Shown: positions 1 through 7,950 of the stretch, one piece after another
How the letters are laid out: the number at the start of each line of letters is the position of its first letter
Position numbering within the stretch: the first letter of the stretch is position 1
Source of the DNA: JASLDZ01 sp964244065
GTDB taxonomy: Bacteria; Pseudomonadota; Alphaproteobacteria; Caulobacterales; Caulobacteraceae
Length of the DNA stretch: 64,000 nt
Direction: 5' to 3'
Assembly: GCA_964244065.1 (NCBI GenBank)
Contig: CAXTHH010000002.1
Coordinates: 248,001 to 312,000, forward strand
Position numbers and translations under genes: made by a program
Notes under the pieces: generated by a model
What the model was told of the DNA's origin: nothing
What the model saw: only the letters and a program-made list of their open reading frames with translations
Database searches by the model: none

Positions 1-2
1 CC

Positions 3-263
3 GTGTTCGGGATCGTCGCCGCCGTGATGGCCGGTCGCGCCCGAGGCAAGGCGGGGAAGGGCGGCAAGGCGGCCAAGCCCCTTAAACACGCGCACGACGA
101 GCCGCGCACGCTCCTGGAGCGCGCCATGGACACGGCGCGCGAGCGCCCCGTGGTGGCCGCCGCCGGCGCCCTCGCCGCCGGCCTCCTGGCGCTCCGCAAC
201 CCGACGCTCGTCGCCACCGTCCTCGGCCTGATCAACCAGCCGCCCCGCCCGCGCCGCGACTAG
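3..263 (+). CDS. Hypothetical small protein with one hydrophobic segment (possibly 5'-truncated by window edge)
   Basis: An open frame begins with GTG at the third base of the window, so the true start may lie outside. The 86-residue product has a Lys/Gly/Ala-rich basic N-terminus (about residues 12-30), an amphipathic stretch, then a hydrophobic Ala/Leu segment at about residues 50-75 that could be one membrane helix, and a Pro/Arg-rich tail. I recognise no family. It ends 35 nt before sodB on the same strand and may be co-transcribed with it. Codon use matches its neighbours, which supports a real gene. Function is unknown. Confidence 0.5.
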   Translation: MFGIVAAVMAGRARGKAGKGGKAAKPLKHAHDEPRTLLERAMDTARERPVVAAAGALAAGLLALRNPTLVATVLGLINQPPRPRRD

Positions 264-298
264 TCCGGCCGGGCGCCGCGGCCCTCAAGGAACGCGCC

Positions 299-937
299 AT
301 GCCCTTCTCGCTGCCCGAACTGCCGTACGGCTACGACGCCCTCCAGCCGGTGATCTCCGCCGAGATCATGCGGCTGCACCACGACAAGCACCACCAGGCC
401 TACGTCACCTTCGTCAACAACAACGGCGGCGACGCCTTCGCCGACATCGAGACGGCGATCCGCCAGACCGCCGGAGACGCGGCCAAGGCCAAGATGTTCA
501 ACAACGCGGGCCAAGCGTGGAACCACGGCTTCTTCTGGAACGCCATGACGCCCAAGGCCGCGAACGGCGGCGGCAAGCCAGCGGGCCGGGTGGCGGAGGC
601 GGTCGAGACGTTCGGCGGCCTGGACCAGCTGCGCACCAAGTTCGTGGAGGGCGGCGTCGGCCAGTTCGGCTCGGGGTGGGTGTGGATTCAGGCCTCGCCC
701 TCGGGCGAGCTGTCCATCCTGCAGACGGGCAACGGCGACACCGCCCTGCTGCGCGACGGCGCGCCCATCACCGGCTGCGACGTGTGGGAGCACGCCTACT
801 ACCTGGACTACAAGAACGACCGGAAGGCCTACCTCGAGGCGTGGTTCGACGGGGTGCTGAACTGGAGCTTCGCCGAGCAGCAGTTCGCGGCGGCCACGGG
901 CGCCGGGGAAGGCTACCGCTATCCGCGCCCTTCCTGA
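299..937 (+). CDS. sodB: Superoxide dismutase, Fe type
   Basis: Dismutates superoxide to hydrogen peroxide and oxygen in the cytoplasm (no signal peptide). The 212-residue length is typical. The four metal ligands are visible: His27 (LHHDKHH), His76 (WNHGFFW), and Asp161 and His165 (DVWEHAYY). Gln72 in NNAGQAWNH is at the position typical of iron enzymes, and the C-terminal TGNGDTAL segment lacks the Gln typical of MnSOD, so I infer Fe preference. The ATG is preceded by a CAAGGAA ribosome-binding sequence at about 285-292. Metal choice is inferred, not certain. Confidence 0.93.
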   Translation: MPFSLPELPYGYDALQPVISAEIMRLHHDKHHQAYVTFVNNNGGDAFADIETAIRQTAGDAAKAKMFNNAGQAWNHGFFWNAMTPKAANGGGKPAGRVAEAVETFGGLDQLRTKFVEGGVGQFGSGWVWIQASPSGELSILQTGNGDTALLRDGAPITGCDVWEHAYYLDYKNDRKAYLEAWFDGVLNWSFAEQQFAAATGAGEGYRYPRPS

Positions 938-1042
938 TTCCCGGATCGGGCAAGTCGGCGCGCGGAACGAAAGTCAAGCTGGGCGGTTGAAGGGGCGGTT
1001 GGGGCGCAAGCCTCGGGGTTCTCACAATCACGGAGCGGTCCG

Positions 1043-1213
1043 ATGCTGCAGTGGGCTTTGATCTTCCTCGTCGTGGCGCTCGTCGCGGGCGTCCTGGGTT
1101 TCGGCGGCATCGCCTCGGGCGCCGCGCAGATCGCCCAGATCCTGTTCCTGATCTTCCTGGTGCTGTTCGCGGTCTCGCTGGTGATGCACCTGTTCCGCGG
1201 TCGCCGCCTCTAG
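1043..1213 (+). CDS. DUF1328 (UPF0391, YtjA-like) small membrane protein
   Basis: A 56-residue protein with two predicted membrane helices: about residues 3-22 (WALIFLVVALVAGVLGFGGI) and 30-48 (ILFLIFLVLFAVSLVMH), ending in a basic GRRL tail. The FGGIASGAAQIAQILF core linking the helices is the hallmark of the DUF1328 family, small inner-membrane proteins of unknown function often linked to envelope or osmotic stress. The ATG is preceded by a GGAGCGG sequence at about 1032-1038. The gene stands alone between sodB and the S9 peptidase. Confidence 0.82.
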   Translation: MLQWALIFLVVALVAGVLGFGGIASGAAQIAQILFLIFLVLFAVSLVMHLFRGRRL

Positions 1214-1376
1214 GTCGTCGACCGGAGAGAGTTCCGGGGCGGCGTCCGCGAGGGCGCCGCCCTTCTCGTATCCGGCCCCGGGCGGAGATCTTCGGCCGCG
1301 GCGGATCGTGCGGCCCCTCTTGCCACCGGCGCTGCGGCGGGGCTCCATGCGGCCCTTCCCGCCCGCCCGGACCTCC

Positions 1377-3524
1377 ATGCGCACGCCCCTGCTCCTCGCC
1401 CTCCTGCTCTCGGCCGCCGCCCTGTCCACCCCTTCCGCCGCCCAGGCGCCCGCCCGCGACACCCCCGCCCCCGCCGTGCCGGGCGACCCGGCCGATCCCT
1501 ACATCTGGCTGGAGAGCTTCGGTTCGTCCGAGGCGATGGCCTGGGTGGAGGCGCGCAACAAGCTCTCCACGGGCCGGCTGGAGGCCGACCGCCGCTATCC
1601 GCAACTCTACCAGGAGGCGCTGACGATCGCCTCGGCGCGCGACCGGATCCCGCAGCCCAGCTTCACCCACGGCGAGATCTTCAACTTCTGGAACGACGCG
1701 GAGCACTTGCGCGGCATCTGGCGCAAGACCTCGCTGGAGAGCTACCGCACTGGCGCGCCGCAGTGGACCACGGTCATCGACGTGGACGCGCTCGGCAAGG
1801 CGGAGGGCAAGAGCTGGGTGTGGCACGGCGCCCGCTGCCTGCAGCCCGAGCAGAAGCGGTGCCTGATCGGCCTCTCCGACGGGGGCGAGGACGCCGAGGT
1901 GGTGCGCGAGTTCGACCTGGACACGGGCCGCTTCGTGGAGGGCGGCTTCGTGCTGCCCCGCGGCAAGCACCGCATCGCCTGGGAGGACGAGAACACGCTC
2001 CTGGTCGCCAGCGAGTGGACGCCCGGCGACCTGACGCCCTCCGGCTATCCCTACATCGTCAAGCGGCTGAAGCGCGGCCAGCCGCTCTCGGCGGCGGTGG
2101 AGGTGTACCGCGGCGGCAAGGCGGACGGCGGCTACGGCGTCAGCCCGCAGCAGGCCATCGACGGCCAGGGCCGCCGCTTCACCTACATCGTCCGCCCGCT
2201 CGACACCTTCCGGCACGAGACCTACGCGGTCACCCCCGCGGGCGTGAAACGCATGGCCGTGCCGCTGAAGAGCGACGTGGCCGACCTGGTGGACGGGCGC
2301 GTGATCGTCTCCCTCGACGAGCCCTGGGCCGTGGCCGGCAAGAGCTTCGGCGCGGGCGCCGTGGTGCAGATGGACCTGGCGGCCGTGCAGGCCGACCCCG
2401 GCGCGCTCAAGCCCGCGCTGATCTGGGCGCCGGGTCCCCGGGAGGCGCTCGACGGCGTGCGCTCCAGCCGCGACAAGCTCCTGATCGAGACGCTGGACAA
2501 CGTGCAGCCGCGCCTCTGGGCCTACACCCCGGCGGCCAACGGCGGCTGGACAAGGGCGGCGGTGACGCTGCCGCCGAACGTCTCGGCCGGCTTCGGCGCG
2601 GCCGACGACAAGACCAACCGCGCCTTCGTGAACGTGTCGAGCTTCACCACCCCCAACACCCTGGCGCTGCTCGACGCCGACACCATGAAGGTGGAGCCGC
2701 TCAAGGCGCTGCCCGCCAAGTTCGACGCCACGGGGCTCGTCACCGAGCAGTTCGAGGCGACCTCCACGGACGGGACCCGGGTGCCCTACTTCGTGGTGCA
2801 CCGCCGCGACGTGAAGCTGGACGGCTCCACGCCCACGCTGATGACCGCCTACGGCGGGTTCCAGGTCTCGCAGACGCCCGGCTACTCGGCGGTGAACGGC
2901 AAGCTGTGGCTGGAGAAGGGCGGCGCCTATGTGCTGGCCAACATCCGGGGCGGCGGCGAGTTCGGGCCGAAGTGGCACGAGGCCGGCCTCGGGACCAAGC
3001 GCCAGATCGTCTACGACGACTTCGCCTCCGTCGCCCGCGACCTGTTCCGGCGCAAGATCACTTCGCCGCGCCGGCTCGGCATCGAGGGCGGCTCGAACGG
3101 CGGCCTGCTCATGGGCGTGGAGTTCACCCAGCATCCCGAGCTGTGGAACGCGGTGGTGATCGCCGTGCCGCTGCTGGACATGATCCGCATCAGCAAGATC
3201 GCGGCGGGCGCCTCCTGGCAGGGCGAGTACGGCGAGGTCTATTCAGACCCGGCGGTGCGCGCCTTCTGGCTGAAGACCTCGCCCTACCACCAGCTCAAGG
3301 CGACCACGAAGTACCCCGAGCCCTTCATCTGGACGACCACCAAGGACGACCGCGTCGGCCCGCAGCACGCCCGCAAGTTCGCCGCCCGTATGGAGGAGCT
3401 GAAGCTCCCCTACCTCTATTTCGAGAACACCGAAGGCGGCCACGGCTCGGGCGCCGACCTGAAACAACGCGCCCGCCAGGACGCGCTGACGATGACCTAC
3501 CTGCACCAGAAGCTGTTCGACTGA
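1377..3524 (+). CDS. Secreted S9 family prolyl oligopeptidase
   Basis: A serine peptidase that cleaves short peptides, probably in the periplasm. From the chosen ATG the protein is 715 residues and opens with a signal peptide (MRTPLLLALLLSAAALSTPSAAQA). In-frame ATGs at 1308 and 1347 would place Arg/Pro-rich residues ahead of it, so 1377 is preferred. An N-terminal seven-bladed propeller (about residues 60-430) precedes an alpha/beta-hydrolase domain. The catalytic triad is visible: Ser573 (GGSNGG), Asp657 (TTKDDRVGPQH) and His689 (EGGHGSG). Both the DDRV and GGSNGG motifs are typical of S9A. The gene faces rph across a repeat cassette. Confidence 0.9.
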   Translation: MRTPLLLALLLSAAALSTPSAAQAPARDTPAPAVPGDPADPYIWLESFGSSEAMAWVEARNKLSTGRLEADRRYPQLYQEALTIASARDRIPQPSFTHGEIFNFWNDAEHLRGIWRKTSLESYRTGAPQWTTVIDVDALGKAEGKSWVWHGARCLQPEQKRCLIGLSDGGEDAEVVREFDLDTGRFVEGGFVLPRGKHRIAWEDENTLLVASEWTPGDLTPSGYPYIVKRLKRGQPLSAAVEVYRGGKADGGYGVSPQQAIDGQGRRFTYIVRPLDTFRHETYAVTPAGVKRMAVPLKSDVADLVDGRVIVSLDEPWAVAGKSFGAGAVVQMDLAAVQADPGALKPALIWAPGPREALDGVRSSRDKLLIETLDNVQPRLWAYTPAANGGWTRAAVTLPPNVSAGFGAADDKTNRAFVNVSSFTTPNTLALLDADTMKVEPLKALPAKFDATGLVTEQFEATSTDGTRVPYFVVHRRDVKLDGSTPTLMTAYGGFQVSQTPGYSAVNGKLWLEKGGAYVLANIRGGGEFGPKWHEAGLGTKRQIVYDDFASVARDLFRRKITSPRRLGIEGGSNGGLLMGVEFTQHPELWNAVVIAVPLLDMIRISKIAAGASWQGEYGEVYSDPAVRAFWLKTSPYHQLKATTKYPEPFIWTTTKDDRVGPQHARKFAARMEELKLPYLYFENTEGGHGSGADLKQRARQDALTMTYLHQKLFD

Positions 3525-3532
3525 GTCGATGA

Positions 3533-4023
3533 CCCCTCTCCCCCTGCGGGAGAGGGAGGGGCCCGCCGCGTCAGCGGTGGGAGGGTGAGGGGTCGCGCGA
3601 CCGCTAGAGAGCGATAGCCATGCGGGATCGCGCCTTCCTGTTCTCCCGCGCGAAGGCGATGCGGCGCGAGCCCACCCGCGCCGAGCAGGCCATGTGGCGG
3701 CTCCTGCGCAACGGCGGGCTCGACGGCCTCAAGTTCCGCCGCCAAGTCCCGCTCGGCGGCTACATCGCCGACTTCGCCTGCTTCGACCCCAAGCTCATCG
3801 TCGAGTGCGACGGCGGCCAGCATGGAGGGCGGGCGGATCAGGAGCGCGACGCCTGGTTTCGCGCTCAAGGTTTCCGCGTCATCCGGATGTGGAACGCTGA
3901 GGTGCTCGATGATGGGGACGATAGCGCGATGACGACGCTCCGCCTCCGGCTGGCGGCGTGCGACCCCTCACCCTCCCACCGCTGACGCGTTGGGCCCCTC
4001 CCTCTCCCGCAAGGGGAGAGGGG
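3533..4023. mobile_element. Inverted-repeat cassette carrying a DUF559 endonuclease gene
   Basis: Two 64-nt arms in inverted orientation (3533-3596 and 3960-4023) differ at only three positions by eye. Each arm begins with a CTCTCCCC/GGGAGAGG hairpin and ends in GGGTGAGGGGTCGC. They enclose 363 bp that is almost entirely a DUF559 gene, whose last 26 nt, including the stop codon, lie in the right arm. The unit fills the space between the convergent S9 peptidase and rph genes and abuts the rph stop codon. No target-site duplication is obvious. A gene-less element with similar arms is at 7804-7945. Mobility is inferred from structure only. Confidence 0.6.
3620..3985 (+). CDS. DUF559 (Vsr-like PD-(D/E)XK) endonuclease-domain protein
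   Basis: A 121-residue protein of the DUF559 family, related to very-short-patch repair endonucleases and predicted to have a restriction-endonuclease fold. The N-terminal REPTRAEQAMWRLLRN helix is followed by the core GLKFRRQVPLGGYIADFAC, then KLIVECDGGQH with the family's Asp and Glu (D...ECDGGQH), and RDAWFRAQGFRVIRMWN. DNA-nicking activity is inferred, and no substrate is established for the family. The gene lies inside a pair of inverted 64-nt repeats, and its C-terminus (CDPSPSHR) is encoded by the right repeat, so gene and repeat appear to be one unit. Confidence 0.85.
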   Translation: MRDRAFLFSRAKAMRREPTRAEQAMWRLLRNGGLDGLKFRRQVPLGGYIADFACFDPKLIVECDGGQHGGRADQERDAWFRAQGFRVIRMWNAEVLDDGDDSAMTTLRLRLAACDPSPSHR

Positions 4024-4024
4024 C

Positions 4025-4741
4025 TTAAGCGACCGCCGCCCGCTGGCGCGCGAACAGCTCCGTGCAGCCGTGGCGCGCCAGGTCGAACAGGCGGTCGAAC
4101 TCGGCGCGGGTGAAGCCGCGCTTCTCGCCGGTGGCCTGGATCTCCACGATGTCGCCGCCGCCGGTGAGCACGAAGTTGCCGTCGGCCTCGGCGGCGGAGT
4201 CCTCCTCGTAGTCGAGGTCGAGCACCGCCGCGTTCTGGTGCACGCCGCAGCTGATGGCGGCCACCTGGTCGAGGATCGGGTCGGTCTTGATCACGCCCTC
4301 CGCCAACAGGTGCTTGGTGGCGATCCGCAGCGCCACCCAGGCGCCGGTGACCGACGCGGTGCGCGTGCCGCCGTCGGCCTGGATCACGTCGCAGTCGATC
4401 TGGATCTGCCGCTCGCCGAGCGCGCGCATGTCCACCACGGCGCGGAGGGAGCGGCCGATCAGGCGCTGGATCTCCTGGGTGCGGCCGCTCTGCTTGCCGG
4501 CCGCGGCCTCGCGCCGGCCGCGGGTGTGGGTGGCGCGGGGCAGCATGCCGTACTCGGCGGTGACCCAGCCCTGGCCCTTGCCGCGCAGGAAGGGCGGCGT
4601 GGACTCGTCCACGCTGGCGGTGACCAGCACGCGCGTGTGGCCGAAGCCGATCAGGCACGAGCCCTCCGCGTAGCGGTTGACGCCCACGTCCATCACCACG
4701 GGGCGGAGCTGGTCGGCGGCGCGACCGGAAGGACGGGGCAT
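4025..4741 (-). CDS. rph: Ribonuclease PH
   Basis: A phosphate-dependent 3'-5' exoribonuclease that trims tRNA precursor 3' ends. From the ATG at 4741 the protein is exactly 238 residues, the usual RNase PH length. An upstream in-frame ATG at 4798 would add 19 unconserved residues. Family motifs are GSCLIGFGHTRVLVTASV, MLPRATHTR, GRTQEIQRLIGRSLRAV (phosphate-binding arginines) and QIDCDVIQADGGTRTASV. It is divergent from hrcA, an arrangement common in alphaproteobacteria. The stop TAA follows directly on the 64-nt repeat of the DUF559 cassette. Confidence 0.95.
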   Translation of the reverse strand: MPRPSGRAADQLRPVVMDVGVNRYAEGSCLIGFGHTRVLVTASVDESTPPFLRGKGQGWVTAEYGMLPRATHTRGRREAAAGKQSGRTQEIQRLIGRSLRAVVDMRALGERQIQIDCDVIQADGGTRTASVTGAWVALRIATKHLLAEGVIKTDPILDQVAAISCGVHQNAAVLDLDYEEDSAAEADGNFVLTGGGDIVEIQATGEKRGFTRAEFDRLFDLARHGCTELFARQRAAVA

Positions 4742-4821
4742 GGCGGGTCTTTCGGGGGGAACGCTTGCGCGGGGCAGGCCCGGCCTTATCCTGAACACCG
4801 CCGTCCGCGTCCACTCGCCCC

Positions 4822-5919
4822 ATGAGCCTTCCGCCCCGCACCGACGCGCCGTTCACCGGGTCCAGCCTCTCCTCGCCCGGCCTGGGCGCGCTGGACGACC
4901 GGGCCCGCGACATCTTCCGCCGCATCGTCGAGCACTACCTGGAGACGGGCGAGCCCGTGGGCTCGCGCACCATGAGCAAGGGCGGGGTGCAGCTCTCCCC
5001 CGCCTCCATCCGGAACACGATGCAGGACCTGACGCAGCTCGGCCTGCTGGCCGCGCCGCACACCAGCGCCGGGCGGCTGCCGACGCACCAGGGCCTGCGC
5101 CTGTTCGTGGACGGCCTCCTGGAGGTGGGCGACGTGGCGGAGGAGGAGCGGCGCGCCATCGAGGCGCGCCTGCCCACCGGCCGCTCCGGCCCCGTCGCGG
5201 TTGAGGAGGCGCTGGACCGCGCCAGCGCCCTGCTCTCGGGCCTGGCGGGCGGGGCGGGCGTGGTGGTGGCCCCCGCGCGCGAGGCGGGGGTCAAGCACGT
5301 CGAGTTCGTCGCCCTCGGCCCCGACCAGGCGCTGGCGGTGATGGTGTTCGACGACGGGCAGGTGGAGAACCGCCTCCTGCCGCTGCTGCCCGGCCTGCCG
5401 CCCTCGGCGCTGCAGGAGGCGTCCAACTTCCTCAACGCCCGCCTGCGCGGCCGCACGCTGGGCGAGGCCAAGGGCGAGCTGGGCGGCGAGATCAGCGCCG
5501 CCCGCAGCGAGCTGGACGCGGCGGCCGCGCGGCTGGTGGAGGCGGGGCTGGCCATGTGGGGCGGGGCGGACGGCGACCGGGCGCTGATCGTGCGCGGCCG
5601 CGCCAACCTGCTGGAGGGGGCGGAGGCCGCCGACCTCACCCGCGTGCGCATGCTGTTCGACGACCTGGAGCAGAAGGAGCGGCTGATCGGCCTCCTCGAC
5701 GACGTGCGCGCCGCCCAGGGCGTGCGCATCTTCATCGGGGCGGAGACGCAGCTCTTCTCCCTGTCGGGTTCCGCCGTGATCGCGGCGCCCTATATGGACG
5801 GCCGGCGGCGGGTGGTGGGCGCGATCGGCGTGATCGGCCCCGCCCGCCTGAACTACGCGCGCGTGATCCCGTTGGTGGACTACACCGCGCGCATGCTGGG
5901 CCGCCTCTTCGAGGGGTGA
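4822..5919 (+). CDS. hrcA: Heat-inducible transcription repressor HrcA
   Basis: Represses groESL and related chaperone genes by binding CIRCE operators, with its activity tuned by GroEL (family knowledge). The 365-residue protein has an N-terminal winged helix (about residues 20-85, with DIFRRIVEHYLETGEPVGSR and SPASIRNTMQDLTQLGLL), then the GAF-like and insertion domains, and ends with the conserved RLNYARVIPLVDYTARML segment. No clear CIRCE copy is visible upstream or elsewhere in the window, so autoregulation is not evident. It is followed 23 nt later by grpE on the same strand, which suggests an operon. dnaK/dnaJ are not in the window. Confidence 0.95.
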   Translation: MSLPPRTDAPFTGSSLSSPGLGALDDRARDIFRRIVEHYLETGEPVGSRTMSKGGVQLSPASIRNTMQDLTQLGLLAAPHTSAGRLPTHQGLRLFVDGLLEVGDVAEEERRAIEARLPTGRSGPVAVEEALDRASALLSGLAGGAGVVVAPAREAGVKHVEFVALGPDQALAVMVFDDGQVENRLLPLLPGLPPSALQEASNFLNARLRGRTLGEAKGELGGEISAARSELDAAAARLVEAGLAMWGGADGDRALIVRGRANLLEGAEAADLTRVRMLFDDLEQKERLIGLLDDVRAAQGVRIFIGAETQLFSLSGSAVIAAPYMDGRRRVVGAIGVIGPARLNYARVIPLVDYTARMLGRLFEG

Positions 5920-5942
5920 GCCCGACTGCAGGAGCCTGAACC

Positions 5943-6587
5943 TTGAGCGACATCGCGCCAGACGCCGCGAACACCGGGGCCGCGACCCCCCAAGACGATC
6001 TCGCCGCCGAGCCCGCCACCAACCATGGCGACGAGATCAGCCGCCTCGTGTCCGAGAACGCCGCCCTGAAGGAGCAGGTGCTCCGCGTGGCCGCCGACGC
6101 CGAGAACGCCAAGCGCCGGGCGGAGAAGGAGGCGAACGACGCCCGGGCCTACGCCATCCAGCGCTTCGCCCGCGACCTGCTGGACGCCGCCGACACGCTC
6201 GGCCGGGCGGTGGCCTCCGCGCCGAAGGACGTGGCCGACCAGGCCATGAAGAACTTCGTCTCCGGCGTGGAGATGACCGAGAAGCAGCTGCAGACCGCCT
6301 TCGAGCGCAACGGCCTCAAGCGCCTCAGCCCCGCCCGGGGCGACCGCTTCGACCCGCACCTGCACCAGGCGATGATGGAGCAGGAGGCGGAGGGCGTGGC
6401 CCCCGGCGCGATCACCGCCGTGATGGCGCCGGGCTACGAGCTGTTCGGCCGCACGGTGCGCCCGGCCATGGTGGCGGTGACGCCACGCGCCGCCGCCCCG
6501 TCCGCCCCCTCGTCCGCCGCCGCGGCGTCGAACGGCTACACCGCCGCGCCCGCCGCCGCGGGCGGAGAGGTGGACACCCAGGCCTGA
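5943..6587 (+). CDS. grpE: Nucleotide exchange factor GrpE (TTG start)
   Basis: Releases ADP from DnaK and so drives the Hsp70 cycle. The 214-residue protein has a long N-terminal coiled coil (about residues 30-85, with LKEQVLRVAADAENAKRRAEKE) and the C-terminal beta domain with FDPHLHQAMMEQE and VMAPGYELFGRTVRPAMVAV. An Ala/Ser-rich tail of about 35 residues extends past the family core. The start is TTG, supported by CAGGAG at 5929-5934, eight bases upstream, and by the MSDI N-terminus. It is co-directional with hrcA, 23 nt after it. Confidence 0.94.
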   Translation: MSDIAPDAANTGAATPQDDLAAEPATNHGDEISRLVSENAALKEQVLRVAADAENAKRRAEKEANDARAYAIQRFARDLLDAADTLGRAVASAPKDVADQAMKNFVSGVEMTEKQLQTAFERNGLKRLSPARGDRFDPHLHQAMMEQEAEGVAPGAITAVMAPGYELFGRTVRPAMVAVTPRAAAPSAPSSAAAASNGYTAAPAAAGGEVDTQA

Positions 6588-6709
6588 CGGCGACGACGAC
6601 GTCCGGCCCGGATCGCCGACACATTAAGAAACAATCGGGTCCGGCGTGCACGGCTCGCACCTTCGAGGGATCGGGCTCATATGAGGCGGGTCCTCCACCG
6701 GAGACCCCT

Positions 6710-7801
6710 ATGTCCCCCTCGTCCCCGCGCCGCCGCCTCCTGGCCGTCGGCCTCGCCGTCCTCTCCCTCTCCGCCGCCCTGGCGACGGAGGCGGACGCCG
6801 CCCGGCGCGGCGGTTCCTTCGGCAGCCGCGGCTCGCGCACCTACTCCTCGCCGGGCGGCTTCGGCGGCGGCGCCTTCGGCGCGCCCATCTCGCGCTCGGT
6901 CACGCCGAACCGGCCCGGCGGCTTCCAGCAGGGCGGCTTCAACCGGCCGTTCGGCGGGCCCCAGACGCAGGCCGGCCGGCGCTCCTGGGTCGGGCCGATG
7001 CTGGGCGGGCTCGCCGCCGGCGGCCTCCTGGGCATGATGATGGGCGGCGGCTTCGGCGGCGGTCTGGGCGGAGGCGCGGGCATGTTCGGCGGCATCCTGC
7101 AGATGCTGCTGCTGGCGGGCGCGGCCTTCCTGCTGTTCCGCCTGTTCCAGGCCTTCCGTCGCCGGCGCGAGACGCAGGCCCCCGCGGGCAACGTCGCGCG
7201 GTTCGACGGCGGCCCGTCTCCGTCGCAAGGGTCGTCCCTGTTCGGCGGCGCGCCCGCGGGCTTCGGCAACGGCAACAACGGCGCGGGCGGCGGCGGCCTG
7301 TTCGGCGGCTTTGGCGGCCAGCCGCAGGGCCAGGCCCAGGGCTTCGGCGGGCAGGCCGGGAGCGGCCAGGGCGGCGACGAGCTGGGCCTGGGCCGCGGCG
7401 AGGCGCAGGGCCTGGAGCGCACCTTCCTGGAGGTGCAGGAGGCCTACGGCCGCGAGGACTACGCCGGCATCCGCGAGCGCTGCACCCCCGAGGTCATGTC
7501 GTTCATGAGCGAGGAGCTGGCGCGCAACGCCACGGAAGGCCGCAAGAACGAGATGCGCGACTTCCGCATCGTCAGCAGCGAGGTGACGGAGAGCTGGCGC
7601 GAGGAGAGCGGCGACTACGCCACCCTGGCGATCCGCTTCTCCAGCCTGGACTGGTGGACCGACCGCCGCGACGGCCGCGTGGTCGAGGGCGACCCGTCCA
7701 CCGTGGTGAACAGCACCGAGTTCTGGACCTTCGTCCGCCAGCCCGGCGCCTTCGGCGGCGGCGGCTGGAAGGTGAGCGCCATCCAGGAGGAGGGTCGCTA
7801 G
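6710..7801 (+). CDS. Tim44-like domain protein with signal peptide and Gly-rich region
   Basis: A 363-residue envelope protein. An N-terminal signal sequence (RRRLLAVGLAVLSLSAALATEADA) leads into a Gly/Ser/Phe-rich low-complexity segment (about residues 33-120). A hydrophobic stretch at about 125-145 (MFGGILQMLLLAGAAFLLFRLF) is followed by basic FRRRRE. A second Gly/Gln-rich linker leads to a C-terminal Tim44/NTF2-like domain (about 235-363; LERTFLEVQEAYGREDYAGIRERCTPEVMSF). Bacterial Tim44-like proteins are of uncertain function. The name reflects fold homology to the mitochondrial import factor, not a shown import role. The ATG has ACCGGAG about six bases upstream. Confidence 0.82.
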   Translation: MSPSSPRRRLLAVGLAVLSLSAALATEADAARRGGSFGSRGSRTYSSPGGFGGGAFGAPISRSVTPNRPGGFQQGGFNRPFGGPQTQAGRRSWVGPMLGGLAAGGLLGMMMGGGFGGGLGGGAGMFGGILQMLLLAGAAFLLFRLFQAFRRRRETQAPAGNVARFDGGPSPSQGSSLFGGAPAGFGNGNNGAGGGGLFGGFGGQPQGQAQGFGGQAGSGQGGDELGLGRGEAQGLERTFLEVQEAYGREDYAGIRERCTPEVMSFMSEELARNATEGRKNEMRDFRIVSSEVTESWREESGDYATLAIRFSSLDWWTDRRDGRVVEGDPSTVVNSTEFWTFVRQPGAFGGGGWKVSAIQEEGR

Positions 7802-7803
7802 AA

Positions 7804-7945
7804 CCCTCTCCCGCGCAAGCGGGAGAGGGAAGGCAGAGCGTAGCGACGCCAGGGTGAGGGCTCCCCTCACCCACCACGCCTGACGGCCTGCACCCTCACC
7901 CTGACCGCTTCGCGGTCTGTCCCTCTCCCGCGCGCGGGAGAGGGT
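7804..7945. repeat. Paired inverted hairpin element (REPIN-like, CTCTCCCGC family)
   Basis: Two inverted arms, each with a CCTCTCCCGC/GCGGGAGAGG hairpin (7806-7830 and 7920-7944), a second small hairpin (ACCGCTTCGCGGT on the right) and a CAGGGTGAGGG tail, enclose about 30 bp. The layout and outer hairpin match the arms of the DUF559 cassette at 3533-4023, but no gene lies inside. It fills the convergent gap between the Tim44-like gene and moeA. Confidence 0.7.
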
Positions 7946-7948
7946 TTT
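7919..7948 (+). terminator. Rho-independent terminator-like hairpin with U-tract
   Basis: The right outer hairpin of the repeat (CCCTCTCCCGC/GCGGGAGAGGG) is followed directly by GTTTTTG, which gives a GC-rich stem and U-run suited to ending transcription of the Tim44-like gene. The repeat may therefore have been co-opted as a terminator. It lies immediately past the moeA stop codon, on the opposite strand. Confidence 0.55.
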
Positions 7949-7950
7949 TG

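Noticed and set aside
768..3134. 788-codon minus-strand frame over the S9 peptidase
   Set aside because: It is a shadow of the peptidase, with low-complexity Arg/Ala/Gly/Val composition and no recognisable motif.
4742..4821. CIRCE operator before hrcA
   Set aside because: No TTAGCACTC/GAGTGCTAA-type inverted repeat is visible. The gap contains only GC-rich sequence and a weak promoter-like TTGCGC/TTATCC pair with short spacing.
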